64,000 bases of DNA from Oceanicola sp. 502str15. Lineage in GTDB: Bacteria; Pseudomonadota; Alphaproteobacteria; Rhodobacterales; Rhodobacteraceae. The position numbers were made by a program, and so were the translations under genes. Each line of letters opens with the position of its first letter. The stretch's first letter is position 1. The notes beneath the pieces were generated by a model. That model ran no database searches, was not told the origin of the DNA, and saw nothing but the letters and a program-made list of their open reading frames with translations. The stretch spans positions 1,736,001 through 1,800,000 of the forward strand of contig NZ_WYDQ01000001.1 in the NCBI RefSeq assembly GCF_024105635.1, written 5' to 3'. Positions 9,957 through 19,686 of the stretch are shown here, piece by piece.

Positions 9957-10000
9957 GTATGCACAGGGTGTGTACGGGATGTGTACAGCTTGTGCCTGTG
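9957..10000. repeat. Array 1 of four 11-bp direct repeats
   Basis: Units begin at 9957 (GTATGCAC), 9968 (GTGTGTAC), 9979 (ATGTGTAC) and 9990 (TTGTGCCT), each exactly 11 bp apart, with consensus ATGTGTACAGG. A shared block GCAAAAA-N3-CGTATGCAC leads into the array. The same arrangement recurs at 56298-56341. Eleven is not a multiple of three, so this is not a coding repeat. One helical turn per unit suggests a protein lined up on one DNA face, as for OmpR/PhoB-type regulators (inference). Confidence 0.8.
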
Positions 10001-10114
10001 ACATTTCTGCGGTTAACGCCGATTTCGCCGCCCCGTACCGGCATTTTCGCAAAGCCCCGCCTGCGCCGATCCGCCCTCTTGGCAATTGGCCCCGCAGCGC
10101 CCTAAATCCCCGTC

Positions 10115-11299
10115 ATGACACGGGAAACCACCGATATCCTCATCGCGGGCGCCGGCATCGCCGGCCTCACCGCCGCCGCCTGTTTCGGGCAGGCCGGATA
10201 CAGCGTCACCCTCGCCGCGCCGCGGCCGCCCAGCCGCGATAAAACCGAGGGGGATCAACGCTCTACCGCCTTCCTCGACCCGGCCACCGCGCTGTTTTCG
10301 CAAGCCGGCCTCTGGGATGCCCTCGCCCCCCACGCCCAGCCCCTGCAAGAGCTGCACATCACCGATACCACCGGCTGGCCCCCCAAGATCCGCGACACCC
10401 GCGCCTTCCGCTCCGAGGCCCCCGGCACGCCCCCGCTGGCGCAGAACCTGATGAACTGGCGCATCGCGGACGTGCTGCTCAACGCACTGGAATCATTGCC
10501 GAATGTTACGCTCCACTGGGGCGCCGGCTTCGCCTCCATGGTCACCCGCGAGCGCGAGGCCCTGCTGCGCCTGACTGATGGCACCTCGCTGCGCGCCCGC
10601 CTCGTGATCGGAGCCGACGGGCGCAGCTCGACGGTGCGCGAAGCCGCTGGAATCGAAGCAGAAATCTCCCGCTTTGGGCAAAAGGCCCTCGCCTTCACCG
10701 TCACCCACCCGGAGCCGCACAGCAACATCTCCACCGAGGTCTACAACCAGGGCGGCCCCTTCACCCTCATCCCCCTGCCCGACAGCGCCGGCCAGGCCCA
10801 ATCCGCCGTCGTCTGGATGACCCCGGGGCCCGAGACCCTTCGCCTGCAAGCCCTTGACGACGCCGCATTTTCCGCCAAGGCCAGCACCCGTTCCGCCGGT
10901 CTGCTCGGCCCGCTCACCCTTGCCAGCCGCCGCGCCCTCTTCCCGATCATCACCCTGCGCGCCAAGGCTCTCACCGCCCAGCGCACCGCCCTCATCGCCG
11001 AGGCCGCCCATGTGATTCCGCCCATCGGCGCGCAGGGGCTCAACACCTCGCTGAACGATCTCGCCGCTCTCCTCGGCAGCGCCACGCCGGACACCCTCGG
11101 GTCTCGGCAACATCTTGATGCTTATGAAAAATCCCGTGCCCGCGACGTGGCGGCGCGGGTGGCGGCGATCGGGTTCTACAACCGCCTCACCCGCTCCGGG
11201 CTGCCGCCGCTGCAATCGCTGCGGCTCTCCGGCCTCAAGGTGGTGGCCGATCTGCCGCCCCTGCGCCGTGCGGTGATGCGCGCGGGCATGGGCGGTTAA
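10115..11299 (+). CDS. UbiH/UbiF/Coq6-type FAD-dependent hydroxylase
   Basis: 394 residues. The N-terminal ADP-binding motif is GAGIAGLTAA. The second FAD motif IGADGRSSTVREAAGI is near 170, and the third AEAAHVIPPIGAQGLNTSLND is near 290-310. These are the signatures of the aromatic hydroxylases that add ring hydroxyls in ubiquinone synthesis, with O2 and NADPH or ferredoxin. Which ring position is used cannot be told from sequence. The start at 10115 needs no change, although the ribosome site is weak. The 11-bp array lies 115 bp upstream and may belong to its control region. Confidence 0.88.
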   Translation: MTRETTDILIAGAGIAGLTAAACFGQAGYSVTLAAPRPPSRDKTEGDQRSTAFLDPATALFSQAGLWDALAPHAQPLQELHITDTTGWPPKIRDTRAFRSEAPGTPPLAQNLMNWRIADVLLNALESLPNVTLHWGAGFASMVTREREALLRLTDGTSLRARLVIGADGRSSTVREAAGIEAEISRFGQKALAFTVTHPEPHSNISTEVYNQGGPFTLIPLPDSAGQAQSAVVWMTPGPETLRLQALDDAAFSAKASTRSAGLLGPLTLASRRALFPIITLRAKALTAQRTALIAEAAHVIPPIGAQGLNTSLNDLAALLGSATPDTLGSRQHLDAYEKSRARDVAARVAAIGFYNRLTRSGLPPLQSLRLSGLKVVADLPPLRRAVMRAGMGG

Positions 11300-11313
11300 C
11301 CGGGCCTTAGGAT

Positions 11314-12444
11314 CTAGGCGATAACCTTGTCGAGTACCCGCTCGAGCCGTCCGAGCGTTGCCTCAACATCCGCCAGCTTGTCGAGCCCGAAGAGCCCGAT
11401 GCGGAAACTCTTGTAATCTGCGCCCTCGTCCACCATCAGCGGCACCCCGGCGGCAATCTGCACGCCCTCGGCGGCAAAGGCGCGACCGGTCTGCAACTCC
11501 GGGTCGTCGGTATAAACCACCACCACACCCGGCGCGCCAAATCCTTCTGCGGCCACGCTTTTCAGCCCCTTGGCGGCAAGCATGGCCCGCGCCCCGTCTC
11601 CCAGCGCCTGCTGGGCGGCCTTCACCGTGTCGAAACCCTTCGCCTCGGTCTCCTTCAGCGCGTCGCGGAAGACCCGCAGCGCATCGGTCGGCATGGTCGC
11701 ATGGTAGGCATGACCGCCAGCGTCGTAGCTCTGCATGATCGCCAGCCACTTGCCGAGGTCGCAGGCAAAACTGTCGCTCTTGCTCTCCGCCACCTTCTCC
11801 TCGGCCCGCGCCGAAAGCATCACCAGTCCGGCCGAGGGCGGCGCCGACCAGCCCTTCTGCGGCGCCGAGATCAGCACATCCACGCCCGTCGCTTCCATAT
11901 CGACCCAAATGCAGCCCGAGGCGATGCAGTCGAGCACCATCAGCCCGCCAACCTCATGAACTGCCTTGGAAATTTCTGCAATGTAGGCGTCCGGCAGGAT
12001 CATCCCGCTCGCGGTTTCTACATGCGGCGCGAAGACCAGCGCCGGGGCCTCGGCCTTGATCCGGGCCACCACCTCCTCCACCGGCGCGGGGGCAAACGGC
12101 GCGGTGGCATCGTTCCCCGCCCGCCGGGCCTTCATCACGATCTCTTCCGAGGGGATCTCTCCGGCAGAAAAAATCTGGCTCCAGCGGTAGGAAAAGAACC
12201 CGTTGCGCACCACAAGCACCGTCTCGTCCCGCGCCAGCTGCCGCGCCACGGCCTCCATCGCATAGGTGCCCCCGCCGGGCACCACGGCCACCGCCTGCGC
12301 CTTGTAGCAGGCTTTCAGGCCGGATGAGATGTCGCGCATAACGCCCTGAAAAGCCTTGCTCATATGGTTCAGTGAGCGGTCGGTGAACACCACCGAAAAC
12401 TCTAGCAGCCCGTCCGGGTCGATATCTCCGCGCAGCGCCGTCAT
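11314..12444 (-). CDS. Class V PLP-dependent aminotransferase
   Basis: 376 residues. The fold-type I class V pattern is clear: VPGGGTYAMEAVARQLA for PLP phosphate binding, VLDCIASGCIWVDM with the Asp that contacts the PLP nitrogen, and SAPQKGWSAPPSAG with the Schiff-base Lys. The closest known group is alanine/serine-glyoxylate aminotransferase-like enzymes, but the substrate cannot be set from sequence. A good AGGAGG-type site supports ATG 12444; the longer frame adds a 17-residue tail. Two Lrp/AsnC regulators lie directly upstream on the same strand, so amino-acid control is likely. Confidence 0.88.
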   Translation of the reverse strand: MTALRGDIDPDGLLEFSVVFTDRSLNHMSKAFQGVMRDISSGLKACYKAQAVAVVPGGGTYAMEAVARQLARDETVLVVRNGFFSYRWSQIFSAGEIPSEEIVMKARRAGNDATAPFAPAPVEEVVARIKAEAPALVFAPHVETASGMILPDAYIAEISKAVHEVGGLMVLDCIASGCIWVDMEATGVDVLISAPQKGWSAPPSAGLVMLSARAEEKVAESKSDSFACDLGKWLAIMQSYDAGGHAYHATMPTDALRVFRDALKETEAKGFDTVKAAQQALGDGARAMLAAKGLKSVAAEGFGAPGVVVVYTDDPELQTGRAFAAEGVQIAAGVPLMVDEGADYKSFRIGLFGLDKLADVEATLGRLERVLDKVIA

Positions 12445-12507
12445 GGGGCGATCCTCCGTGTTGGTCGGCACATAGCTAGCCCCGCCGGGCGGCAAAGCAA
12501 AGCCCGG

Positions 12508-12972
12508 CTAGCCGCCGATCGGCCCCGGACGGCGCTCTTCGGTGAGCAGCACATTGGCCTCCACGTTGCCCACGCCGGGCAGCGCCATGATCCGGCGGCG
12601 CAGCACACGCTCAAAGTCGGCTAGGTCGCGCGCCGTCACCCGCAGGCGGTAATCATAGAGGCCAAGCACGTGCTCCACCGTCTGCACCTCGGGGATCGCC
12701 GCCACCGCGCGCTCGAAATCATCCAACGATATCCGCCCCTTGGTCGCCAGCTTCACGCCCAGAAACACCGTCACCCCGAAGCCCAACTTCTCGGCATCGA
12801 GCTGCAACCGCCGCCCCGAGATCGCCCCCGCCTCGGTCAGCCGCTTGATCCGTCGCCAGGCCGCCGGTTGCGACAGCCCCAGCCGCCGCCCCACCGCGCC
12901 GGCCGACTGGCGGCCATCCGCCTGCAAGGACGCAAGAATTTCCCAGTCCAGCTCATCCAGCGCGAAACTCAT
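12508..12972 (-). CDS. Lrp/AsnC family regulator (first copy)
   Basis: 154 residues. The N-terminal helix-turn-helix LDELDWEILASLQADGRQS ... LSQPAAWRRIKRL is followed by an AsnC/RAM ligand domain with LGLYDYRLRV and MALPGVGNVE. Proteins of this group bind DNA as octamers or discs and sense amino acids. AGGAGGT immediately before ATG 12972 sets the start, and the 5-residue longer version is less likely. It is only about 30% like its neighbour at 13045 by eye, so the pair is an old duplication or two separate recruits. Confidence 0.92.
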   Translation of the reverse strand: MSFALDELDWEILASLQADGRQSAGAVGRRLGLSQPAAWRRIKRLTEAGAISGRRLQLDAEKLGFGVTVFLGVKLATKGRISLDDFERAVAAIPEVQTVEHVLGLYDYRLRVTARDLADFERVLRRRIMALPGVGNVEANVLLTEERRPGPIGG

Positions 12973-13044
12973 TTCCACCTCCTGCATGCACCGACCACGC
13001 TTGGGGGGAACTTCGCGTCAATTTGAATGGGTTCTGCGCAAGCC

Positions 13045-13500
13045 TCATACCGGCAGCGCCTCCTGCACCTTGATCCGGCTCACATGCATCAGCGCCTCGA
13101 TGTCGGCGATATGAGGCAGCGCCATGATCTTCTCCCGATACACCGCCGTCCAATGCCCCATGTCCCGCGCGATGACCTCGAGGCGCACGTCGACCCTGCC
13201 GAGAAAGGTCTGGATTTCAGTCACTTCCCGCACCTCGCGCGCGGCATTAAGAAAATCGTCAAAGGCGCGTGGCAAAGTCTTGTCCAGCGTGACCCGGAGC
13301 GAGACGCGCAGCGCAAACCCCAGCGCCTCCCAGTCGATCACCGCCACCTGCCCGCCTATCACCCCCTCGCGCTCCATCCGCTCCACCCGCCGCCAGGCCT
13401 GCTGGGCGGAGAGGCCGACACGTTCGGCCAGTTCGGCCGCCTTGAGGCTCGGCTCGGCCTGAAGGTGGCGCAGGATGCGGCGGTCGTGATCGTCGAGCAT
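13045..13500 (-). CDS. Lrp/AsnC family regulator (second copy)
   Basis: 151 residues. It begins MLDDHDRRILRHLQAEPSL with a helix-turn-helix ending in LSAQQAWRRVERM, then a RAM domain with FLGRVDVRLEV and IMALPHIADIEAL. It diverges from ilvC across 135 bp and is followed 72 bp later by the other Lrp gene and the aminotransferase. Control of ilvC or of the aminotransferase by branched-chain or other amino acids is a reasonable inference from position only. The short start at 13500 fits the family N-terminus better than 13527. Confidence 0.92.
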   Translation of the reverse strand: MLDDHDRRILRHLQAEPSLKAAELAERVGLSAQQAWRRVERMEREGVIGGQVAVIDWEALGFALRVSLRVTLDKTLPRAFDDFLNAAREVREVTEIQTFLGRVDVRLEVIARDMGHWTAVYREKIMALPHIADIEALMHVSRIKVQEALPV

Positions 13501-13533
13501 GATTTTCTCAATCTTCCGGAGTATCAAGAATGA

Positions 13534-14658
<1,125 letters not shown>

Positions 14659-14692
14659 AACGGTGCCCTCACTGGCATACCCAAAATCGAGC

Positions 14693-14723
14693 AACCCCGG
14701 CCATCGCGCCGGGGTTGTGTTTT
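14693..14723 (+). terminator. Rho-independent terminator of ilvC
   Basis: An 8-bp perfect stem AACCCCGG (14693-14700) with CCGGGGTT (14709-14716), an 8-nt loop, then GTGTTTT. It ends the ilvC transcript just before the EamA gene. Confidence 0.88.
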
Positions 14724-14735
14724 CCGGAAGGCCCC

Positions 14736-15653
14736 ATGAACGTGCAAGCCCCTGAAATCACGGCCCGAAGCTGGGCGATGATTGCGGCCCTCGGTGTGAT
14801 CTGGGGCGGCACCTTCATGGTGCAGAGCCTTGCCTTGCAAACCACGGCGCCCTTCTGGGTTGCCGCCGCGCGGGTCAGTTTCGCGGCGCTTCTCACGGCG
14901 CTGGTCTGGGCCATGAGGGGCGGCCGCATGTTCACCACCACCGTCACCGACTGGCCCCGCCTCACCGTCGTTGCCCTGCTCTCCTCGGCCATCCCCTTCA
15001 TGTGCCTGAGCTGGGGCCAGCAATACGTGCCCTCAGCCTTCGCCGGGGTTTCCATGGCCAGCGTCACGCTCTTCATCCTGCCGCTCGCCCACCTGTTCCT
15101 GCCCGGCGAACGGATGACCCTGCGCCGCACGGCGGGCTTTCTGCTGGGCTTCGCCGGTGTCGCTGCACTGATCGGGCCGGAGGCACTTTCGGCCACCGGC
15201 GCAACAAACGAAGGCTGGGGCCGCGCGGCCTGCCTCGCGGCGGCCTGCTGCTATGCCGTCTCCTCGATCATGATGCGCCGCCTGCCCCCGATCGACCCCA
15301 TCGGCCTCACCTTCGCCACCGTGGCCATCGGCGCGCTCTTTGTCATCCCCGTGGCCACTCTCGTCCACGGCGCGCCGTCCAACCCGGGCACGCAGGGCCT
15401 GCTGATGCTCGCCCTGCTCGGCCTTGTGCCCACCGCCGGGGCCAACCTGTTGCGCATCCTCGTGATCCGCTCTGCAGGTCCGGTGTTCATGAGCCTCACC
15501 AACTACCTCGTCCCGCTCTGCGCAATCCTGTTCGGCTGGCTGATCCTGTCCGAAGACCTGCCCGGCTCGCTCTTCCTCGGCATGGCGCTGATCCTCTCGG
15601 GTGTGTTCCTCAGCCAATGGGGCGCCCTCAACCGCCTGTTCCGCCGCCAGTGA
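14736..15653 (+). CDS. EamA/DMT family transporter
   Basis: 305 residues with about ten membrane helices in two EamA repeats. The first repeat starts at WAMIAALGVIWGGTFMVQSLA and the second near AACLAAACCYAVSS, with the family Pro/Gly-rich ends (YLVPLCAILFGWLILSE). Members export amino acids or other metabolites. The substrate is unknown. GGAAGG at 14725-14730 supports ATG 14736. It lies after the ilvC terminator, so it has its own promoter or depends on read-through. Confidence 0.9.
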   Translation: MNVQAPEITARSWAMIAALGVIWGGTFMVQSLALQTTAPFWVAAARVSFAALLTALVWAMRGGRMFTTTVTDWPRLTVVALLSSAIPFMCLSWGQQYVPSAFAGVSMASVTLFILPLAHLFLPGERMTLRRTAGFLLGFAGVAALIGPEALSATGATNEGWGRAACLAAACCYAVSSIMMRRLPPIDPIGLTFATVAIGALFVIPVATLVHGAPSNPGTQGLLMLALLGLVPTAGANLLRILVIRSAGPVFMSLTNYLVPLCAILFGWLILSEDLPGSLFLGMALILSGVFLSQWGALNRLFRRQ

Positions 15654-15723
15654 GCGGATGCGCACAGATGGCGGGGCCGGGCCGCGCATTGATATAATGT
15701 AACACCGCCCCCATCTGCCCCTC

Positions 15724-16290
15724 ATGACCAACCTTCATGTGAGCACCAGAGAGGGCCTGCCGACAGAGATGCAGACCCTCCTTCGGGACACCCCGCGCGA
15801 TTCCTGGCCGGGGCACCCGAACTTCGCCGCCTCCATCGCCAACTGGATGGGGGCTCACCAGATGTTTCGCGACCTCGCCCGCGTCACGCGGGAGGATACC
15901 GAGGCCTTCCTCGACCGCGACCTCGAAGACAGCGCCTTCACCCGCTCCCTCGCCCGCTACGGCGACCGGCTGGTGCGCAACCTCCACGGCCACCACGCCT
16001 GGGAGGACCGGCGGTTCTTTCCCGAGCTGAACGCGGCGGACGACCGTTTCGAGGCCGGGCTGGAGATGCTGGAAAGCGACCACGTCGAGATGGATGCGCT
16101 GCTGGAGCGGTTCACCCGCAAGGGCAACCGCATCATCCAGCTGGCCCATCTCGACCCGCCGCAAATGGCGGAAGAGGCCCGCGGCTTCCATGATGAGGCC
16201 GTGGCGGCAGAGGCCTTCCTCGCCCGTCACCTGACCGATGAGGAAGACCTCGTGGTGCCGATCCTCCTGCACCACAAGCTGCGCGGATAG
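15724..16290 (+). CDS. Hemerythrin HHE domain protein
   Basis: 188 residues, a four-helix-bundle pattern. Likely iron ligands are seen as HQMFRDL, HGHHAWEDRRFFPEL, ESDHVEMD and the final RHLTDEEDLVVPILLHH. Such proteins bind a di-iron centre and sense or carry O2 or NO, or store iron. The exact role here is unknown. There are no membrane segments or signal peptide. A hairpin terminator follows. Confidence 0.85.
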   Translation: MTNLHVSTREGLPTEMQTLLRDTPRDSWPGHPNFAASIANWMGAHQMFRDLARVTREDTEAFLDRDLEDSAFTRSLARYGDRLVRNLHGHHAWEDRRFFPELNAADDRFEAGLEMLESDHVEMDALLERFTRKGNRIIQLAHLDPPQMAEEARGFHDEAVAAEAFLARHLTDEEDLVVPILLHHKLRG

Positions 16291-16296
16291 CCGATC

Positions 16297-16320
16297 GGGC
16301 CTGCCCTCCGGGGCGGGCCC
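16297..16320 (+). terminator. Hairpin after hemerythrin gene
   Basis: GGGCCTGCCC (16297-16306) pairs with GGGCGGGCCC (16311-16320), including one T-G pair, with loop TCCG and then GAAATTT. It is a probable terminator although the T-run is short. Confidence 0.5.
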
Positions 16321-16391
16321 GAAATTTGGTGACGCAAGGTCAAGTTCACTCTACCCTCGGGCGAAACCTGCCCCCCTGCGGAGATCCTGCC

Positions 16392-16979
16392 ATGACCGCC
16401 CATCAGCTTTCGCAACTATCCAAGTACGAACCGCCCACCCCGGCCACCGTGCCCCACCTCGGCGTGGAGCCGGTCAGCTACAATTGCCACATGGCGGTGA
16501 TGCACTGGGCCTTCATGGCCCTGGGCAAGAGCCATGGGCAGGCCAATGCGCGGGTCGCGCAGCTTGCGGTCAACAACTGCGACGCCTGCAACGGCAAGGG
16601 CGCGCGCCATGCCACCCTGCCCAACTCGCTCTACGGCACCATGTTCTGCTCTGCCGCCCGCCGCATCCCGGGGCGCGACCAGCTCTTTGCCATGGCCAGC
16701 GCCGGCGACGTACTCATCACCGGCGCCCCGAGCTACCCCTCCCATTCCATGGTCGTCCGCCAGAGCAAGAGCAACGACCACGTCACCATCCGTGGCTTCA
16801 ACAACTTCGGCACCATCGGCACCGGCGAGGTGCTGCAATACGATCCCGTGTCCCACAACATCACCAAGGAAAAGTACTGGCCCGGCGGCAGCTTCGGTAA
16901 CCACGGCTCGGCGCTCTGGGTCATTTCCCATGCCGCCTATATGGTGAAGGCACAGCACTACATGGCACACAACTCCTAA
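16392..16979 (+). CDS. Unassigned protein with Cys-His-Asn pattern
   Basis: 195 residues, no signal peptide and no clear membrane segment. I do not recognise the family. Visible points: VSYNCHMAVMHWAFMALGK near 28-46 (a Cys at the head of a helix), a CDAC pair near 66-69, GDVLITGAPSYPSHSMVV with a His near 121, and FNNFGTIGTG near 142. Cys-helix, then SHSMVV, then an Asn-rich strand is the order of catalytic residues in papain-like and NlpC/P60-like folds, so a peptidase or amidase-like fold is possible. This is speculative. ATG 16392 has GGAG upstream, and the longer frame from 16326 looks non-coding. The stop overlaps the convergent small gene by 4 bp. Confidence 0.75.
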   Translation: MTAHQLSQLSKYEPPTPATVPHLGVEPVSYNCHMAVMHWAFMALGKSHGQANARVAQLAVNNCDACNGKGARHATLPNSLYGTMFCSAARRIPGRDQLFAMASAGDVLITGAPSYPSHSMVVRQSKSNDHVTIRGFNNFGTIGTGEVLQYDPVSHNITKEKYWPGGSFGNHGSALWVISHAAYMVKAQHYMAHNS

Positions 16980-17164
16980 GCCGCTGGCTTCAGGCGATAA
17001 TTCGCGTCGATCTGGGGCGCCATCGTGCACCATTTCTCGCCGTTGTAGACCCAATGCGCGGGGCGGGTATCGGCCCGCAGGATCACGCGACCCTCGGTCA
17101 GATCGAGTCGGTCGGCGGGCATCATGCTGAGAAACAGGTAGAGGGCTTGGGTGGTCAGACACAT
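16976..17164 (-). CDS. Small conserved-looking protein, 62 residues
   Basis: The frame runs MCLTTQALYLFLSMMPADRL ... VYNGEKWCTMAPQIDANYRL. AAGGAG 6 bp before ATG 17164 is a clear ribosome site, and the compact composition with Trp and Cys is unlike a shadow frame. The longer in-frame start at 17365 would run a poor 67-residue Arg/Pro tail and is rejected. Function unknown. It is convergent with the Cys-His protein and overlaps it by 4 bp. Confidence 0.65.
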   Translation of the reverse strand: MCLTTQALYLFLSMMPADRLDLTEGRVILRADTRPAHWVYNGEKWCTMAPQIDANYRLKPAA

Positions 17165-17324
17165 GGCGTGGCTCCTTGCGGGCTGCTCGATTGGTCCTCC
17201 CATGGGGAAATCCTGCGCTCTTTCTGCGGCGCAGCAAATCGCGCCACGCAGCGGCGCGGCCCGGCGGTCAGGCTGACCGAGATTTCTGATTAAAAGCTGA
17301 TCAGGGCGCCCGCAAACCGGGCAG

Positions 17325-18674
17325 TCAGGCGGCGCTGGCGGCCTCCACCTCGGCCACGATGCCATCGACGACCCGGGCCAGAAGCCCCTCGTCCTCGCAT
17401 TCCGCCATCACCCGGATCAGCGGCTCGGTGCCGCTCTTGCGGATCAGCAAACGCCCCTTGCCGGCCAGCTCGGCCTCCGCCTCGGCCAGCCGGGCCTTCA
17501 CCTGCGCCGCCTCCAGCGGGGCCTCGCCCGCCGCGTAACGCACATTCTTCAGCATCTGCGGCACCGGCTCGAAAGACCGCGCCAGCGCGCTCGCCTTCTG
17601 CCCGGTGCCCACCATCGCCGCCAGAAACTGGATGCCCGCCAGCAGCCCGTCGCCGGTGGTGGCGTAATCGGTCATCACGATATGCCCCGACTGCTCGCCA
17701 CCAAGGTTGAAGCCCCCGGCCCGCATCCGCTCCACCACGTAGCGGTCGCCCACCCCGGTGCGCTCGAGCCGAAGGCCACGCCCCTCCAGAAAGCGCTCCA
17801 GCCCGAGGTTGCTCATCACCGTGGCCACCAGCGCGCCGCCTTTCAGGATGCCAAGGTCGCCCCAACGGGCCGCCAGCAGCGCCATCACCTGGTCGCCATC
17901 GGCAATCGCCCCGGTCTCGTCGATGATCATCACCCGGTCGGCATCGCCATCAAGGCAGATCCCCACATCGGCACCATGGGCCACCACCGCCTCGGCGGCC
18001 GCCTGCGGCGAGGTCGAGCCGCATTTGTCGTTGATGTTGAAGCCGTTGGGCGACACGCCCAAAGGCACCACCTCGGCGCCCAGCTCCCAGAGCACCTCGG
18101 GCGCGGTCTTGTAGGCGGCTCCATTGGCGCAATCCACCACCACCTTCAGCCCGGCCAGCGAGGCCCCGACCGGAAAGCTCGCCTTGGCCCGCTCGACATA
18201 GCGAAACCGGCCATCGTCGATCCGCTTGGCCCGCCCGATGTTCTCCGCCGCCGCAGGCTCCACGCCCGAAGCCACCAGCGCCTCGATCTCCTCCTCCGCC
18301 TCGTCCGACAGTTTGAAGCCATCGGGCCCGAAGAACTTGATCCCGTTGTCATGGGCCGGGTTGTGGGAGGCCGAAATCATGATGCCCAGATCGGCGCGCA
18401 TCGAGCTGGTGAGGTAGCCCACCGCCGGTGTCGGCACCGGGCCGAGCAGCAGCACGTTCATCCCCGTGCTCGTCAGCCCCGCCGTCAGCGCGTTCTCGAA
18501 CATGTAGCCCGAGAGCCGGGTGTCCTTGCCAATCACCACCCGGTGTCCGCTCAACCCGTCGCGGCGAAAGTAGCGGCCCGCTGCCGCGCCCAGCTTCAGC
18601 GCCACTTCGGCGGTCATCGGGGCCGAATTGGCCTTGCCGCGCACCCCGTCGGTTCCAAACAGCGTTCTGCCCAT
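17325..18674 (-). CDS. glmM: Phosphoglucosamine mutase
   Basis: 449 residues. It converts glucosamine-6-phosphate to glucosamine-1-phosphate, feeding UDP-GlcNAc for peptidoglycan and LPS. The start [16 protein letters not shown] is the family N-terminus. [17 protein letters not shown] holds the phosphoserine near 102. [11 protein letters not shown] is the Mg-binding loop, [14 protein letters not shown] the C-terminal phosphate-binding loop. It is last in the folB-folP-glmM cluster, 10 bp after folP, a common arrangement in this order of bacteria. Confidence 0.97.
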   Translation of the reverse strand: MGRTLFGTDGVRGKANSAPMTAEVALKLGAAAGRYFRRDGLSGHRVVIGKDTRLSGYMFENALTAGLTSTGMNVLLLGPVPTPAVGYLTSSMRADLGIMISASHNPAHDNGIKFFGPDGFKLSDEAEEEIEALVASGVEPAAAENIGRAKRIDDGRFRYVERAKASFPVGASLAGLKVVVDCANGAAYKTAPEVLWELGAEVVPLGVSPNGFNINDKCGSTSPQAAAEAVVAHGADVGICLDGDADRVMIIDETGAIADGDQVMALLAARWGDLGILKGGALVATVMSNLGLERFLEGRGLRLERTGVGDRYVVERMRAGGFNLGGEQSGHIVMTDYATTGDGLLAGIQFLAAMVGTGQKASALARSFEPVPQMLKNVRYAAGEAPLEAAQVKARLAEAEAELAGKGRLLIRKSGTEPLIRVMAECEDEGLLARVVDGIVAEVEAASAA

Positions 18675-18684
18675 TGTGGCCCCC

Positions 18685-19686
18685 TCACATGCCCCATTGC
18701 GCGCTGGCGAGCCTCAGGCCCTGCCGCGTTTCCCGCGCATCATGCACCCGTAATAGCTGCACCCCCTGCCCGGCGGCAAGCACGGCCAGCGCGAGGGAGC
18801 CGGGCATGCGTTCTGCCGCCACCTCGGCCCCGCCGATCTTGCCGATGAAGCCCTTGCGCGAGACGCCAAGCAGCACCGGGCAACCGAGGCTGTGAAACAG
18901 CGAAAGCCGCCCGAGCAGCGCGAGGTTGTGCTCCATGGTCTTGCCAAAGCCGATGCCGGGGTCGATCACGATCCGCTCGCGCCGGATGCCATAGCGCGTT
19001 GCCGCCTCGATCCGCTCGGCCAGATGGTCGTACACATCGAGCAGCACATCGGTGTAGCGCGGATCGTCCTGCATGGTTTCCGGCGCGCCCTGCGCATGCA
19101 TCAGGCAGATCGCGGCATCTGTCCGCCCCGCCACCTCGGCCATCTTCGGGTCGAACAGCATGGCCGAGACATCGTTGATCATCGCGCCCCCGGCCTTCAG
19201 CCCCGCATAGGCCACCGCCGCCTTGCGCGTATCGAGCGAGATCGCCGCGCGAACCCCCGCCGCCCGCAGCCCCTCGACGACCGGCACCACACGGGAAATC
19301 TCTTCTGCCACAGGCACTTCCACCGCGCCGGGCCGGGTGCTCTCGCCGCCGATGTCGAGCAGGTCGGCCACGCCGTCCAGCGCCACGCCCTCCGCCACAG
19401 CCGCCCCGGCGCCGTCAAACCGCCCGCCGTCCGAGAAGCTGTCGGGTGTGATGTTGAGGATCGCCATGATCCTCGGCGCATCCATCGCCAGCCCTGCCAC
19501 CGGCGCGCGCGGGGCGGTCAGGGGCGCGAGCTCTTCTGCCGAAAGCTCTGCCACCGGCAGAACCTCGGGGCCCACGCCGCGTCCAAGCACCTCGACCCGG
19601 TCAAACCAGCACCAGCCCCCCGCCAGCACCAGCGCGCCCTCGGGGCGGGCCGCGTCGGTCTGCACCAGCGGGCGGATGTATCTCAT
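18685..19686 (-). CDS. folP: Dihydropteroate synthase
   Basis: 333 residues. It joins 6-hydroxymethyl-7,8-dihydropterin pyrophosphate to p-aminobenzoate in folate synthesis and is the target of sulfonamides. Motifs: [15 protein letters not shown] (pterin site), [37 protein letters not shown] and LLGVSRKGF. About 70 residues precede the TIM barrel. The start [11 protein letters not shown] at 19686 overlaps the folB stop as ATGA, so translation is probably coupled. The longer frame upstream is a shadow of folB. Confidence 0.96.
   Translation of the reverse strand: MRYIRPLVQTDAARPEGALVLAGGWCWFDRVEVLGRGVGPEVLPVAELSAEELAPLTAPRAPVAGLAMDAPRIMAILNITPDSFSDGGRFDGAGAAVAEGVALDGVADLLDIGGESTRPGAVEVPVAEEISRVVPVVEGLRAAGVRAAISLDTRKAAVAYAGLKAGGAMINDVSAMLFDPKMAEVAGRTDAAICLMHAQGAPETMQDDPRYTDVLLDVYDHLAERIEAATRYGIRRERIVIDPGIGFGKTMEHNLALLGRLSLFHSLGCPVLLGVSRKGFIGKIGGAEVAAERMPGSLALAVLAAGQGVQLLRVHDARETRQGLRLASAQWGM

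Noticed and set aside
9952..10114. Leader peptide across the 11-bp array (MPYAQGVYGMCTACACD)
   Set aside because: An 11-bp period is not codon-compatible, no ribosome site is present, and the second array gives a different peptide.
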